DNA of 64,000 bases from Methylocaldum szegediense. GTDB lineage: Bacteria; Pseudomonadota; Gammaproteobacteria; Methylococcales; Methylococcaceae. This document shows positions 17,211 to 27,609 of this stretch, piece by piece (within the stretch, counting starts at the first letter, position 1; every line of letters begins with the position of its first letter). The notes under the pieces were generated by a model, which was not told where the DNA came from, made no database searches, and saw nothing but the letters and a program-made list of their open reading frames with translations. The DNA lies in assembly GCF_949769195.1 (NCBI RefSeq), contig NZ_OX458333.1, forward strand, positions 1,922,001 to 1,986,000. Direction: 5' to 3'. The position numbers were made by a program, and so were the translations under genes.

Positions 17211-17573
17211 TCAGTCCGAGCGCTGAGCCAAGCGCTTCGATAAATATTCCGCCAACGCTATCGCACTGTTGTGCTCCGTGTCGCGAGCGCTGTAAAGCAA
17301 CGTAATGTTTCCTCGGGTTGCGGCTTCCAGAAGCGGGCGAATCACTTCGGGCTTGCGATCCAATTCCGAGAAGTAGCGCTGCCTGAATTCGTTCCATTTA
17401 GACGGTTCATGCCCGAACCAGCGCCGAAGCTCCGTACTCGGCGCCGCCTCCTTGATCCAGGCCGTTATCATCAGCGCTTCTTTTGTGATACCTCTAGGCC
17501 ACAACCGCTCGACCAAGTAGCGTTCGCCATCGCCGGACGCCAGCGGTTCATAAACACGTTTCACAAACACCAT
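17211..17573 (-). CDS. DUF488 family protein
   Basis: 120 residues from MVFVKRVYEPLAS. GGAGAGGAGATC just upstream supports the ATG at 17573 over one at 17600. Family signatures: RVYEPLASGDGERYLVERLW, PRGITKEAL, and the WFGHEPSKWNEF-RQRYFSEL segment, then ITLLYSARDTEHNSA (the conserved LLYxxKDxxHNxA). DUF488 proteins are small alpha/beta proteins of unknown function. Faces the DUF1820 gene divergently. Confidence 0.9.
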   Translation of the reverse strand: MVFVKRVYEPLASGDGERYLVERLWPRGITKEALMITAWIKEAAPSTELRRWFGHEPSKWNEFRQRYFSELDRKPEVIRPLLEAATRGNITLLYSARDTEHNSAIALAEYLSKRLAQRSD

Positions 17574-17754
17574 GACGGATCTCCTCTCCTGCCAAGCCAA
17601 AAACCGGTAGCGGTATGCACACCGTTTGCCTCACCGATCGACGCCGTCCCATCCCTATTCCATAGGACCGCGTCGAGCTTTGGCGTTTTCCCTTATAATG
17701 GCCGGAATTTCCGTCTACTTCGAATTTCATCCCAAGCGCCGAATCAAAATCGTC

Positions 17755-18084
17755 ATGTCGGACAATCTGATTTATAGGGTCGTTTTCGTCAACCAGAACC
17801 AAGTTTACGAAATCTATGCGAAAAGGGTGTTTCAGGGCGAGATGTTCGGGTTCGTGGTGATCGAGGATTTTGTTTTCGGCGAGAATTCGTCCGTGGTGGT
17901 GGATCCCTACGAAGAGAAACTGAGGGCGGAATTCGCCAATATCCGGCGTTCGTTCATTCCAATGCACGAAATTATTCGCATTGATCAGGTCGAACGTCGC
18001 GGAACTGCCAAAATCATTCCGCTCGACCGGGAGGCCGCGCAGTCCAGTAAGGTCACGAAACTTTACGTGCCCGATAAGTCGTAG
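17755..18084 (+). CDS. DUF1820 family protein
   Basis: 109 residues starting MSDNLIYRVVFVNQNQVYEI. An in-frame ATG at 17698 adds 19 residues unlike the family, so the start at 17755 is preferred. The core AKRVFQGEMFGFVVIEDFVF and the end FIPMHEIIRIDQVERRGTAK match the gammaproteobacterial DUF1820 family, whose function is unknown. It converges on sspB, with 14 bp between the stops. Confidence 0.9.
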   Translation: MSDNLIYRVVFVNQNQVYEIYAKRVFQGEMFGFVVIEDFVFGENSSVVVDPYEEKLRAEFANIRRSFIPMHEIIRIDQVERRGTAKIIPLDREAAQSSKVTKLYVPDKS

Positions 18085-18098
18085 AAACAGCCGATCGG

Positions 18099-18491
18099 CT
18101 ATTTCACGACCTTCAGCACCGGTTTTTTCTTCGCAGTCGGTGCTGCGGGGGCCGAATCGGCCGGTGGGGGCGTCTCGTCATCCCCCTCTTCATCGAAGAT
18201 CATTCCTTTACCGTTTTCCTGCGCGTAAATAGCGAGCACCGCTCGCATTGGAACGGTGATCTGCATTGGCGTCCCGCCAAAGCGCGCGCCGAACTCGACC
18301 TCATGATTACCCAGGGACAGGCCTTGTACGGCTTGAGGCCGCAAGTTCAGCACAATTTTGCCGTCTTGAACATATTGTCTCGGCACGACAACTCCGTGCG
18401 CGTCGGCGTCAACGAGCAGATAGGGCGTGCACTGGTTGTCGACTATCCAGTCGTATATGGCCCTTACCAAGTACGGTTTGAGTGAATTCAT
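18099..18491 (-). CDS. sspB: ClpXP adaptor SspB
   Basis: 130 residues. The N-terminal dimer and substrate-binding domain (LKPYLVRAIYDWIVDNQCTP, HGVVVPRQYV, ITVPMRAVLAIYAQENG) is followed by a flexible Pro/Ala linker and the C-terminal ClpX-binding tail KKKPVLKVVK. SspB delivers ssrA-tagged and other substrates to ClpXP. It overlaps sspA by one base (TGATG), indicating translational coupling, as in most gammaproteobacteria. Confidence 0.96.
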   Translation of the reverse strand: MNSLKPYLVRAIYDWIVDNQCTPYLLVDADAHGVVVPRQYVQDGKIVLNLRPQAVQGLSLGNHEVEFGARFGGTPMQITVPMRAVLAIYAQENGKGMIFDEEGDDETPPPADSAPAAPTAKKKPVLKVVK

Positions 18492-19138
18492 CAGGCAGTC
18501 AGTGGCTCTGCAAAACTGGTCAAATTCCGCTCTTGTTCACTTAAACTAGCTTGAAACGCATCCCGCTCAAACAAACGTCGCGCATAAGCTGTAATCGACC
18601 CCGCCTGTTTCGGCAGGTCTATCCCCAAAGCGGGCAGACGCCAAAGCAATGGGGCGAGCGTACAGTCTACCAAAGAAAATTCGTCACTGAGAAAGTAGGG
18701 CCTAGATGCGAACGCCGGCGCCGCGGCGATGAGACTGTCCCGCAGCGTCTTCTTCGCTTTGAGATCGTTTTTATCCGATGAGTTTTCGATTTCGTCCAAA
18801 AGACGATACCAATCCTCGTCGATACGATGGACCAGCATGCGCGCCCGCGCCCGCGATACGGGGTCCATGGGGTGTAACGGTGGATGCGGGAAGCGTTCGT
18901 CCAAATATTCCATGATGATCCGAGACTCGTACAGCACCAGATCGCGATCAACCAGCGTCGGCGTGTTCCCGTGGGGATTCAGCGCAAGCAAGTCTTCGGG
19001 CGGCTTCCTGGCATCGATATATTCGATATCCGCCGCAATCCCTTTTTCGAACAAAACGATCCGTGTTCTGTGGCTATAGACGCAGGTCGGGGAACAAAAA
19101 AGAGTCATTACCGATTTGCGGCTAGCAGTGCTTGCCAC
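18491..19138 (-). CDS. sspA: Stringent starvation protein A
   Basis: 215 residues from a GTG at 19138. The GTG start is chosen because the protein then begins VASTASRKSVMTLFCSPTC, aligning with known SspA N-termini, and a GAGGTG lies 5-10 bp upstream. GST fold: N-terminal thioredoxin-like part (residues 12-85, with LVDRDLVLYESRIIMEYLDE) and an all-helical C-terminal part (PYFLSDEFSLVDCTLAPLLW). SspA binds RNA polymerase and reprograms transcription under stress. Operon sspA-sspB. Confidence 0.95.
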   Translation of the reverse strand: MASTASRKSVMTLFCSPTCVYSHRTRIVLFEKGIAADIEYIDARKPPEDLLALNPHGNTPTLVDRDLVLYESRIIMEYLDERFPHPPLHPMDPVSRARARMLVHRIDEDWYRLLDEIENSSDKNDLKAKKTLRDSLIAAAPAFASRPYFLSDEFSLVDCTLAPLLWRLPALGIDLPKQAGSITAYARRLFERDAFQASLSEQERNLTSFAEPLTA

Positions 19139-19433
19139 GCTGAACACCTCAAGAAAGACAAACAAGGTTCCGGTTGGAAAAATTTATGGTCATCTCTCAA
19201 GACGACTCCTTCTTCGGAACAGGTCATCGTGGAGCTCCCAAGATCCCCGGCGCGATGATTGAGAGAATCGAGTGAGGACCTATTATTTCAGACCGTCACC
19301 TCAGCTCGTCTACTCCCAATTTTTCGACGGAGCCCGTTCGGCGGCCCAGCCATCGCCCTCAAGTCGCTTGGCACAGCACACCTTCGGACGCATCGTCTTC
19401 CAACCGGCCGGCCGCCCATTTTACCACTAAACC

Positions 19434-20156
19434 TTAATGAACATCCTTCCAATATTCTTTCTTCAATCGGTACATGATGACCGCTAACACCACCAAGAAA
19501 AAGAGAACATATTTTCCGAGCGGTAGGCGCTGAAGCTTAGAAGGCTCCGCAACATACGCGAGAAAGTTGACGATGTCCGTCACGGCTTGGTCGAATTCCT
19601 TCGGCGACATCTCGCCTTTCTTAACCAGCCGGGCATCGACGACCCTATCTTCTCCGCCGACTTTCTTGATCACGGGTTCCTGAACACCCTGAAGCGCCCA
19701 TAGCACGTTGGGCATGGCGACACCCGGAGAAATTAGGTTGTTCACGCCAAACGGCCGTTTGGGATCGACATAAAATCCTTTGAGATAACTGTAAACCCAA
19801 TCCGCTCCCCTGGCCCTCACGATCAAAGAAAGATCCGGTGGCGCCACGCCGAAAGCGTTTTCTCCGTATTCCTTGCTCATCGCGGTCTCGAGATTGTCGT
19901 GAATCTTGACGTTGCCGAACATGAACTCGCGCCGCATGGTGTCTTCATCCAGGCACAGGTCCTTGCCGATCCTGGAGTAGCGGATCAGTTTGACGGAATG
20001 GCAACCCATGCAATAGTTGCTGAAGTAACCGGCTCCCCTCCGAACGGACTCGGTATCGAAAATATCCACGTCCACGTCATCGAGCGGTTTAACCGGTTCT
20101 GTCGCGGACGCAGCCAAAGAAAATAACAACAATGCTATGCCGAATGCCGTTCTCAT
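19434..20156 (-). CDS. petC: Cytochrome c1 of the bc1 complex
   Basis: 240 residues from the ATG at 20156, 2 bp after the cytochrome b stop. Signal peptide at 1-19 (LLLFSLAASA), haem site CMGCH at 49-53, possible axial Met in the PGVAMPNVLW segment, and a C-terminal anchor (YVLFFLVVLAVIMYRL) ending in positive charges. It passes electrons from the Rieske centre to soluble cytochrome c in the periplasm. Third gene of petABC. Confidence 0.96.
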   Translation of the reverse strand: MRTAFGIALLLFSLAASATEPVKPLDDVDVDIFDTESVRRGAGYFSNYCMGCHSVKLIRYSRIGKDLCLDEDTMRREFMFGNVKIHDNLETAMSKEYGENAFGVAPPDLSLIVRARGADWVYSYLKGFYVDPKRPFGVNNLISPGVAMPNVLWALQGVQEPVIKKVGGEDRVVDARLVKKGEMSPKEFDQAVTDIVNFLAYVAEPSKLQRLPLGKYVLFFLVVLAVIMYRLKKEYWKDVH

Positions 20157-20158
20157 TC

Positions 20159-21583
20159 TTATTTGCTTCCGTAAGTTTTCAGCCGTTCGATAACGGTCGA
20201 TAGCCGTTCTTTTATATTCTGATACTGCGGATGGGCTGCAATGGCCTCCAACCGCCTTTTTACGCCTTGCCAGGCCGAACTGGTCCGGATGGCCTCTAAG
20301 CCGCGCTCGAGCATGCGCCAATGCTTACCCTCGCGCTTACGCAGCGGAATGATCGGTTCAGCCAACCGTTCGGGCACCGGTTTGGTTGCCTCGAACCTCG
20401 GATAAAACGGCATCAACAGTAGGAATGCGAAATAAATGAACGTAAACAGCCTCGCGAAAGCCGTGGAAGTAGGTGTCACGGGTTTCGTTCCAAGGACGCC
20501 GAGTCCAAAAAAACTCACCACGAACAAAGCCAATGCAACCTTAAAGACTGTGCCGCGGTAACGGATCGATTTCACCGGCGAGCGGTCCAGCCATGGAAGC
20601 AAGAACAGCAGGACGATCGATGCACCCATGGCTACAACGCCGCCCAGCTTGTTTGGAATCGCGCGTAAGACCGAATAAAACGGCGTGAAATACCAAACCG
20701 GCTGTATGTGCTCGGGCGTCACCGCCGGGTTCGCCGGCTCGAAATTCGGATGCTCCAGGAAATACCCTCCCACTTCCGGCATGTAAAAAATGATGATAGA
20801 GCAGACAATCAGGAAAACGACCGCTGCGTATAGATCCTTGACGGTGTAGTACGGATGAAACGGTATGCCGTCGATTGGAACACCGTCTTCCGACTTCTTC
20901 TGTTTTTTGATCTCGATGCCGTCGGGATTGCTGGAGCCCGTGGTGCGCAAGGCGACAAGGTGAAACACCACTAGGATCAGGAGAGCCAACGGAATTCCGA
21001 CAACATGGAGCGCGAAGAACCGGTTCAAAGTAGCGTCGGCGACAACGTAGTCGCCCCGTATCCAAGTCGCAAGGCCTTCTCCGATGCCCGGAATAGCGCC
21101 GAACAGCGAGATGATGACCTGAGCTCCCCAGTAGGACATCTGCCCCCACGGCAATAGATATCCCATGAAGGCTTCCGCCATGAGGAGTACGAAGATCGTC
21201 ATGCCGAAAAGCCAGATCAGCTCGCGCGGCTTTTTGAACGACCCGTAGAAGATCGCCCGGAACATGTGGATGTAAATGACGATGAAAAACATCGACGCAC
21301 CGGTCGAGTGCATATACCGAAGCAGCCAACCGTAATCGACGTCCCGCATGATGTATTCGACCGACTCGAACGCGAGTTCCGCCGACGGCTTGTAGTGCAT
21401 CGTCAGAAAAACCCCGGTCACGATCTGATTGACGAGTACGAGTATCGCCAAAGAGCCGAAGAAGTACAGGAAATTGAAATTCTTCGGCACGTAGTACTTG
21501 GTAAGCTGGCTTTCCCAGAGCTTCGTTACTGGAAACCGCTCGTCCAGCCAGTTCAGAAGAGCCTTTGTCTTTTCCGAAGCCAT
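20159..21583 (-). CDS. petB: Cytochrome b of the bc1 complex, C-terminally extended
   Basis: 474 residues; the usual length is about 400-430. The N-terminal four-helix haem region (YGWLLRYMHSTGASMFFIVI with a haem histidine) and the quinol-site motif YLLPWGQMSYWGAQV are present, then the second haem pair (FALHVVGIPLALL), the Qo-site motif PVWYFTPFY (the usual PEWYF has Val here) and the C-terminal helices. The last 70 or so residues (after PLRKREGKHW) are a soluble helical tail predicted to face the cytoplasm. Operon petA-petB-petC, 5 bp after petA. Confidence 0.96.
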   Translation of the reverse strand: MASEKTKALLNWLDERFPVTKLWESQLTKYYVPKNFNFLYFFGSLAILVLVNQIVTGVFLTMHYKPSAELAFESVEYIMRDVDYGWLLRYMHSTGASMFFIVIYIHMFRAIFYGSFKKPRELIWLFGMTIFVLLMAEAFMGYLLPWGQMSYWGAQVIISLFGAIPGIGEGLATWIRGDYVVADATLNRFFALHVVGIPLALLILVVFHLVALRTTGSSNPDGIEIKKQKKSEDGVPIDGIPFHPYYTVKDLYAAVVFLIVCSIIIFYMPEVGGYFLEHPNFEPANPAVTPEHIQPVWYFTPFYSVLRAIPNKLGGVVAMGASIVLLFLLPWLDRSPVKSIRYRGTVFKVALALFVVSFFGLGVLGTKPVTPTSTAFARLFTFIYFAFLLLMPFYPRFEATKPVPERLAEPIIPLRKREGKHWRMLERGLEAIRTSSAWQGVKRRLEAIAAHPQYQNIKERLSTVIERLKTYGSK

Positions 21584-21588
21584 CGCGC

Positions 21589-22182
21589 CTACTCCTCGCC
21601 ACTCGTTAAACCGATAACGATCCGCGTGTCACTGGCGTAGTAATACGGTGGAACGACCAGATTGGTCGGCGCCGGAACCGATTTGTACACGCGTCCCGCC
21701 AAATCGAAGCGTGATCCGTGGCAGGGACAGAAAAATCCACCCTTCCAGTCCGGCCCGAGGTCCGGGGGTGCGATTTCCGGACGGTAGACGGGAGAGCATC
21801 CAAGGTGGGTACAGATGCCTATGGCGACAAAAATCTCGGGCTTGATGGAACGATACTCGTTGGTCGCGGTTTTCGGCTGTTCCGATTGCTTCGACTTAGG
21901 ATCGCGCAACTGATCCTCGAGCGTCGGCAGGATAGCCAGGCTGTTGGGCGTTCTGTGTAATATCCAGACCGGCTTGCCCCGCCACAAAACACGAATCATT
22001 TGTCCGGGCTCGATCTTACTGATGTCGACGTCCACCGGAGCTCCAAGAGCTTCGGCTTTGGCGCTGGGTTTCATTGACGAGATGAACGGCACAGCCATGG
22101 CGCCTGTGCCGACGGCGCCGATAACCACCGCCGCCTGGGTCAAAAAACGGCGCTTGTCGAGATCCACGCCTTCGTTAGTCAT
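21589..22182 (-). CDS. petA: Rieske iron-sulfur subunit of the bc1 complex
   Basis: 197 residues. Tat-type N-terminus (KRRFLTQAAVVIGAVGTGAM) acting as signal and membrane anchor. 2Fe-2S ligands are in CTHLGC (124-129) and CPCHGS (152-157), the two boxes of a high-potential Rieske centre. It oxidises quinol at the Qo site and donates to cytochrome c1. First gene of petABC; a 16-bp palindrome lies 80 bp upstream. Confidence 0.97.
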   Translation of the reverse strand: MTNEGVDLDKRRFLTQAAVVIGAVGTGAMAVPFISSMKPSAKAEALGAPVDVDISKIEPGQMIRVLWRGKPVWILHRTPNSLAILPTLEDQLRDPKSKQSEQPKTATNEYRSIKPEIFVAIGICTHLGCSPVYRPEIAPPDLGPDWKGGFFCPCHGSRFDLAGRVYKSVPAPTNLVVPPYYYASDTRIVIGLTSGEE

Positions 22183-22261
22183 GCCACCATCTCCTGGGTA
22201 CCCCCTTTAACTGCTCGAGCTCTTAGGTCTTATCGTTTTCGATTATGTCTGTTTTTATTCT

Positions 22262-22277
22262 GGAACGCGCGCGTTCC
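22262..22277. promoter_or_regulatory. Perfect 16-bp palindrome upstream of petABC
   Basis: GGAACGCGCGCGTTCC, self-complementary throughout, 80 bp before the petA start and near a possible leftward -10 box (CATAAT on the minus strand at about 22245). It is a candidate operator; the regulator is unknown. Confidence 0.4.
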
Positions 22278-22373
22278 GCCTGATTGAATCGTTATAGTTG
22301 ACAATGCGTTTCCCCGACCGGAAGGATTTTGTTTGAGAAAGACTCCAAAAGCAATACCGTCGGCTCTCTCGCT

Positions 22374-23465
22374 CTATGATGCCAGGGTCTCGGCGAGCGC
22401 CGTAAGGAATCTCTGGTTCTCCTCCGGCGTCCCGACGGTGACCCGCAAGCAGCCTGCCAGCCGGCCGCCTGATGAATGCAGATTCTTGATCAAAATGCCC
22501 GCATCCTTGAGCTTTCGAAACACGTGATCGGCATCATGCCGCAGAAGCCTGAACAAGATGAAATTGGCGTCGCTCCGATAGACATGGACTCCGGGAAGCC
22601 GGGCGAGTTCTTCGTATAGGTGCTGCCGATCACGCAGAATCGATTCGACTTGAGACTCCAGTACCTTCCTCTTCTCCAAGGCGAATTCGGTGCTGATCTG
22701 GGTCAAGGTGTTGATGTTGTAAGGCAGTCGAATCTTGTCGAATTCGTCGATCCAAGCTTTAGCCCCAGCCATGAATCCCAATCGCAGCCCTGCCAGTCCC
22801 AGCTTGGACAGCGTACGCATGACCAGCAGATTGTCGAATTCTGCAAGGCGCGGCATGAAGCTCCGCCCGGCATAGGCCGTGTAGGCTTCATCCACGACCA
22901 CCAGCCCAGGCGCTATGCGCAGGATCTCGGCGATATCTTCGGAATCGAAAAGATTGCCGGTCGGGTTATTCGGATAGGCCAGGAAGATCACCGCGGGGCG
23001 GTGCGTCTCGATCATCGCCCGCATCGCGGGCATGTCCAGGGCGAAATCCTCTCCCCGCAAGGGTACGCCGATAAATTCGAGCCCCAGGCTGGACGCAATC
23101 TGCCGATACATAACGAAGGTCGGCTCCGGCGCCAAAACCGTCGCATCGCGCCCTTTGAGCGCCATGAGGATGATTTGAATGATTTCGTCCGAACCGTTCC
23201 CCATCAGGAGTCCGGCGGCTTCAGGCACGCCGTAGGCTTCGCGCAGCCTGGCTTTGAGCCGGCCGCACGAGGGATCGGGATAGCGGTTCGGCCGTGCTTC
23301 ACGCAGCCGAGCCAGCCATTCGTCGACCATGTCATCCGGCCACGAATAAGGATTTTCCATGGCGTCCAACTTGACGTAACCTGACGAATCCGGAACGTGA
23401 TAGGCCGACAAAGCCAGTACTTCCGGTCTCAGCAAAGACCGGATCATGCTTTGGAGATCGGTCAT
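22374..23465 (-). CDS. hisC: Histidinol-phosphate aminotransferase
   Basis: 363 residues, fold-type I PLP enzyme that converts imidazole-acetol phosphate to histidinol phosphate. Visible: [10 protein letters not shown] (about 88-97), [10 protein letters not shown] (substrate/PLP Asn), [12 protein letters not shown] (PLP Asp) and the Schiff-base lysine in [16 protein letters not shown]. Full length. The ATG overlaps the hisD stop by 4 bp, so hisG-hisD-hisC are translationally linked. The rest of the pathway is not here. Confidence 0.96.
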   Translation of the reverse strand: MTDLQSMIRSLLRPEVLALSAYHVPDSSGYVKLDAMENPYSWPDDMVDEWLARLREARPNRYPDPSCGRLKARLREAYGVPEAAGLLMGNGSDEIIQIILMALKGRDATVLAPEPTFVMYRQIASSLGLEFIGVPLRGEDFALDMPAMRAMIETHRPAVIFLAYPNNPTGNLFDSEDIAEILRIAPGLVVVDEAYTAYAGRSFMPRLAEFDNLLVMRTLSKLGLAGLRLGFMAGAKAWIDEFDKIRLPYNINTLTQISTEFALEKRKVLESQVESILRDRQHLYEELARLPGVHVYRSDANFILFRLLRHDADHVFRKLKDAGILIKNLHSSGGRLAGCLRVTVGTPEENQRFLTALAETLAS

Positions 23466-24775
23466 GGCGATTCTACGATACGGTACTCGGCGGAACGGGC
23501 ATGGGCGGTCAGCCCCTCGCCCCGCGCCAATACGGAAGCGGTTCGCGCCAATTGGTCGGCACCTTGCCGCGAACAGAAAATCAAGCTCGACCGCTTCTGG
23601 AAATCGTACACGCCCAGGGGCGACGAGAATCTGGCCGTCCCCGAGGTAGGAAGCACATGATTCGGGCCCGCGCAGTAATCGCCCAATACTTCCGCTGTGT
23701 AGCGGCCCATGAAGATGGCGCCGGCGTTGCGGATTTTAGCGACCAAACTCTCCGGATCTTCCACGGAAAGCTCGAGGTGTTCGGGCGCGACGCGGTTCGC
23801 CACATCCGCCGCCTCGTCCAGATCCCGGACTTCGATCAGAGCACCGCGCCGCGACAGCGAGGTCCGGATCACATCGGCCCGCTCCATGGTCGGCAACAAG
23901 CGGCGTATGCTTGCTTCCACCGCATCAAGGTGGGCACGGTCCGGACTGATGAGTATCGCCTGCGCATCCTCATCGTGTTCAGCCTGCGAGAAGAGGTCCA
24001 TCGCGATCCAGTCCGGATCGGTGCCGCCATCGCTGATGATGAGGATTTCCGACGGCCCGGCTACCATGTCGATGCCAACTTGGCCGAACACCAACTTCTT
24101 CGCGGTCGCCACGTAGATGTTTCCGGGGCCCACGATCTTGTCCACTCGCGGTACCGTCGCCGTGCCGTAAGCCAGAGCCGCCACCGCCTGGGCGCCTCCG
24201 ATCCGGAATACGCGATCTATGCCCGCGAGATAAGCTGCTGCGAGAACCAGCGGATTCGTCTCGCCACCCGGCGTCGGTACCACCATAATGATCTCGGACA
24301 CACCGGCAGCCTTCGCCGGGATGGCGTTCATCAACACCGACGACGGATAGGCCGCTTTTCCTCCGGGAACATAGACCCCGACTTTGTCCAAAGGCGTCAC
24401 CTGCTGTCCCAGGACCGTACCGTCCGGTTCCGAATAGCGCCAGGACTCCATCTTCTGGCGATCGGCGTAGAGCCGGATGCGTTCCGCTGCCACCATGAGC
24501 GCTTGGGCCGAGTCGCTCGGCAATCCTTCCCAAGCCTTCTTGAGCTCGTCGGGTGAAAGCTCCAAATCCGAGGCGTTCGCTACCTCGAAACGGTCGTAAA
24601 GACGCGTGAGTTCCACCAAAGCGGCATCGCCTTCTTTCCGGATGCGCTGAATGATCTCCATCACCCGACTGTGAATCGCCGCGTCTTCGGCCTCGTTCCA
24701 CGCCAAGATCGCATCCAGGCTCTGCGCGAAATTCGCTGACCCCGTTTCGAGACGGGTAATCGAGATATCCGACAT
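23462..24775 (-). CDS. hisD: Histidinol dehydrogenase
   Basis: 437 residues from [13 protein letters not shown]; longer starts are in the hisG overlap and were rejected. Catalyses the last two oxidations to histidine with NAD and zinc. Family boxes: [20 protein letters not shown] (NAD site), [32 protein letters not shown], and the zinc/catalytic [17 protein letters not shown]. The C-terminal end reads [20 protein letters not shown]. It starts 5 bp after hisG. Confidence 0.97.
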   Translation of the reverse strand: MSDISITRLETGSANFAQSLDAILAWNEAEDAAIHSRVMEIIQRIRKEGDAALVELTRLYDRFEVANASDLELSPDELKKAWEGLPSDSAQALMVAAERIRLYADRQKMESWRYSEPDGTVLGQQVTPLDKVGVYVPGGKAAYPSSVLMNAIPAKAAGVSEIIMVVPTPGGETNPLVLAAAYLAGIDRVFRIGGAQAVAALAYGTATVPRVDKIVGPGNIYVATAKKLVFGQVGIDMVAGPSEILIISDGGTDPDWIAMDLFSQAEHDEDAQAILISPDRAHLDAVEASIRRLLPTMERADVIRTSLSRRGALIEVRDLDEAADVANRVAPEHLELSVEDPESLVAKIRNAGAIFMGRYTAEVLGDYCAGPNHVLPTSGTARFSSPLGVYDFQKRSSLIFCSRQGADQLARTASVLARGEGLTAHARSAEYRIVESP

Positions 24776-24780
24776 AATGC

Positions 24781-25425
24781 TTACCCCGCTTGCTTGCTGC
24801 GTTCGCTGACGACCCGCTTCAATTCCTCGACGAAGGACATAACCTCGCGGTGCTTCATCTTCATTGCAGCCTTGTTGATGATGAGTCGGCTGCTGACCTC
24901 CATGATCAGATCGCGTGGCTCTAGTCCGTTGGCCCTGAGCGTGTTTCCGGTATCGACCAGATCGACGATGCAATGGGCCAATCCTACCAAAGGCGCCAAT
25001 TCCATGGAGCCGTAAAGCTTAATGATCTCCGCCTGAATGCCGCGACTGGCGAAATAACGATGCGTCGTTTTCACATATTTGGTCGCTACCCGCAGCCGCC
25101 CTCTTGGCGCAGGCACCGAACCCTCCATGGCTGCCGTCATCATTCGGCAACGGGCAATGCCCAGGTCCAACGGTTCGTACAGACCTTGCGCATCATACTC
25201 CACCAGCACGTCCTTGCCAGCGATCCCGAGATCGGCGGCCCCGTATTCCACATAGGTAGGTACGTCAGTCGCCCGAATAATCAAAAACTGAACGTCGTCG
25301 CGATTGGTCGGCAAAATCAGCTTGCGGCTCTTGTCGGGATCGACAGTCGGTACTATTCCGACCTGTGCCAGCAGGGGAAGTGCTTCCTCGTAAATCCGCC
25401 CTTTCGAGATAGCTAAAGTGAGCAT
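24781..25425 (-). CDS. hisG: ATP phosphoribosyltransferase, short form
   Basis: 214 residues, the short HisG that lacks the C-terminal histidine-binding domain and needs HisZ as regulatory partner. The start [19 protein letters not shown] and signature [32 protein letters not shown] (PRPP loop) are clear. First step of histidine synthesis. No hisZ is in this window; in many beta- and gammaproteobacteria it lies elsewhere. It follows murA by 10 bp. Confidence 0.96.
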   Translation of the reverse strand: MLTLAISKGRIYEEALPLLAQVGIVPTVDPDKSRKLILPTNRDDVQFLIIRATDVPTYVEYGAADLGIAGKDVLVEYDAQGLYEPLDLGIARCRMMTAAMEGSVPAPRGRLRVATKYVKTTHRYFASRGIQAEIIKLYGSMELAPLVGLAHCIVDLVDTGNTLRANGLEPRDLIMEVSSRLIINKAAMKMKHREVMSFVEELKRVVSERSKQAG

Positions 25426-25435
25426 GCGTCAGGCT

Positions 25436-26728
<1,293 letters not shown>

Positions 26729-26742
26729 CTAAACCAAAACGA

Positions 26743-27072
26743 TCAGTCGATAGCTTCCGGCAGGCCAGCCGCAATCAAGTGCTCGATGCCGCTGACGCGC
26801 GCAATTGCTTTGACATGTTGCGGAAGATGGATATAGCGCAGTTGTGTCCCCGCTTGCGCCGCCCGCCGTATCCACTCCACCAGAAGTGCGACGCCGGCGC
26901 TGTCGACCCGCATGATTCCCGCCAAATCAAACGAAAGCACCGGTGCATCCTTGAAAACGGCCAAGGTCTTTTTCAACGCCTCCCCCGCCGTCGCAAAGCT
27001 CAGCTCGCCTTCTAGCCTGTAACGGCCCTGCCCCTCATCGATCAGTTCGAACGGATTGGAAGATCCAGCCAT
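26743..27072 (-). CDS. mlaB: STAS-domain subunit of the Mla phospholipid transporter
   Basis: 109 residues, one STAS domain: GRYRLEGELSFATAGEALKK and the loop FDLAGIMRVDSAGVALLVEW with the DSAG motif. MlaB binds the MlaF ATPase on the cytosolic side and controls transporter assembly and activity. It directly follows mlaD (24 bp); the usual mlaC is absent between them. Confidence 0.88.
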   Translation of the reverse strand: MAGSSNPFELIDEGQGRYRLEGELSFATAGEALKKTLAVFKDAPVLSFDLAGIMRVDSAGVALLVEWIRRAAQAGTQLRYIHLPQHVKAIARVSGIEHLIAAGLPEAID

Positions 27073-27096
27073 GATATTCGCTATTCGATGCAGACC

Positions 27097-27609
27097 TCAT
27101 TCGGTGGACGTCGCCCCATCATTCGATCCGCCCCCCTTGTCTCCGCCGCCTTCCGCCTTGTTGAACAAGAAACGGCTGATAACCTGCTCAAGAACGATCG
27201 CCGATTGAGTCAATTCGATTTCGTCGCCATCGCCAAGGTACTCTTCGGCGCCGCCAGGCGATAGACCGATATATTGCTCGCCCAACAGTCCGGCGGTCAG
27301 TATGCTGGCGCTAGTGTCGACCGGAAGCGTGTTGTATTTCGGATCGATACGCATCTCCACCACGGCCTCGTAGGTCTGATTGTCGAACGAAATGGCACTG
27401 ACTCGTCCCACCGTGACACCGGCTACCGAGACCGGCGCGCGGACCCTCAGGCTGCCGACATTTTCGAAGCGAGCGACGATCTTGTAGCTGTCACTGTTGC
27501 TTCTCAATTCCGCCAGATTGCTGACTTGCATCGCCAAAAAGAACAAAGCGACCAAACCGGCGGCGACGAACAAGCCCACCCAGATCTCGATTGCTTTCGA
27601 TGTCTGCAT
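27097..27609 (-). CDS. mlaD: MlaD-family MCE protein
   Basis: 170 residues from MQTSKAIEIWVGLFVA; the ATG overlaps the mlaE stop by one base, which decides the start. N-terminal membrane anchor (10-30) and one MCE domain (about 36-120: ARFENVGSLRVRAPVSVAGV, GRVSAISFDNQTYEAVVEMR, SASILTAGLLGEQYIGLSPG), then a glycine-rich low-complexity tail. It forms the hexameric ring through which lipids pass at the inner membrane. Confidence 0.94.
   Translation of the reverse strand: MQTSKAIEIWVGLFVAAGLVALFFLAMQVSNLAELRSNSDSYKIVARFENVGSLRVRAPVSVAGVTVGRVSAISFDNQTYEAVVEMRIDPKYNTLPVDTSASILTAGLLGEQYIGLSPGGAEEYLGDGDEIELTQSAIVLEQVISRFLFNKAEGGGDKGGGSNDGATSTE

Noticed and set aside
23501-24556. 351-codon open frame antisense to hisD
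   Set aside because: Shadow frame; hisD is full length with all motifs.
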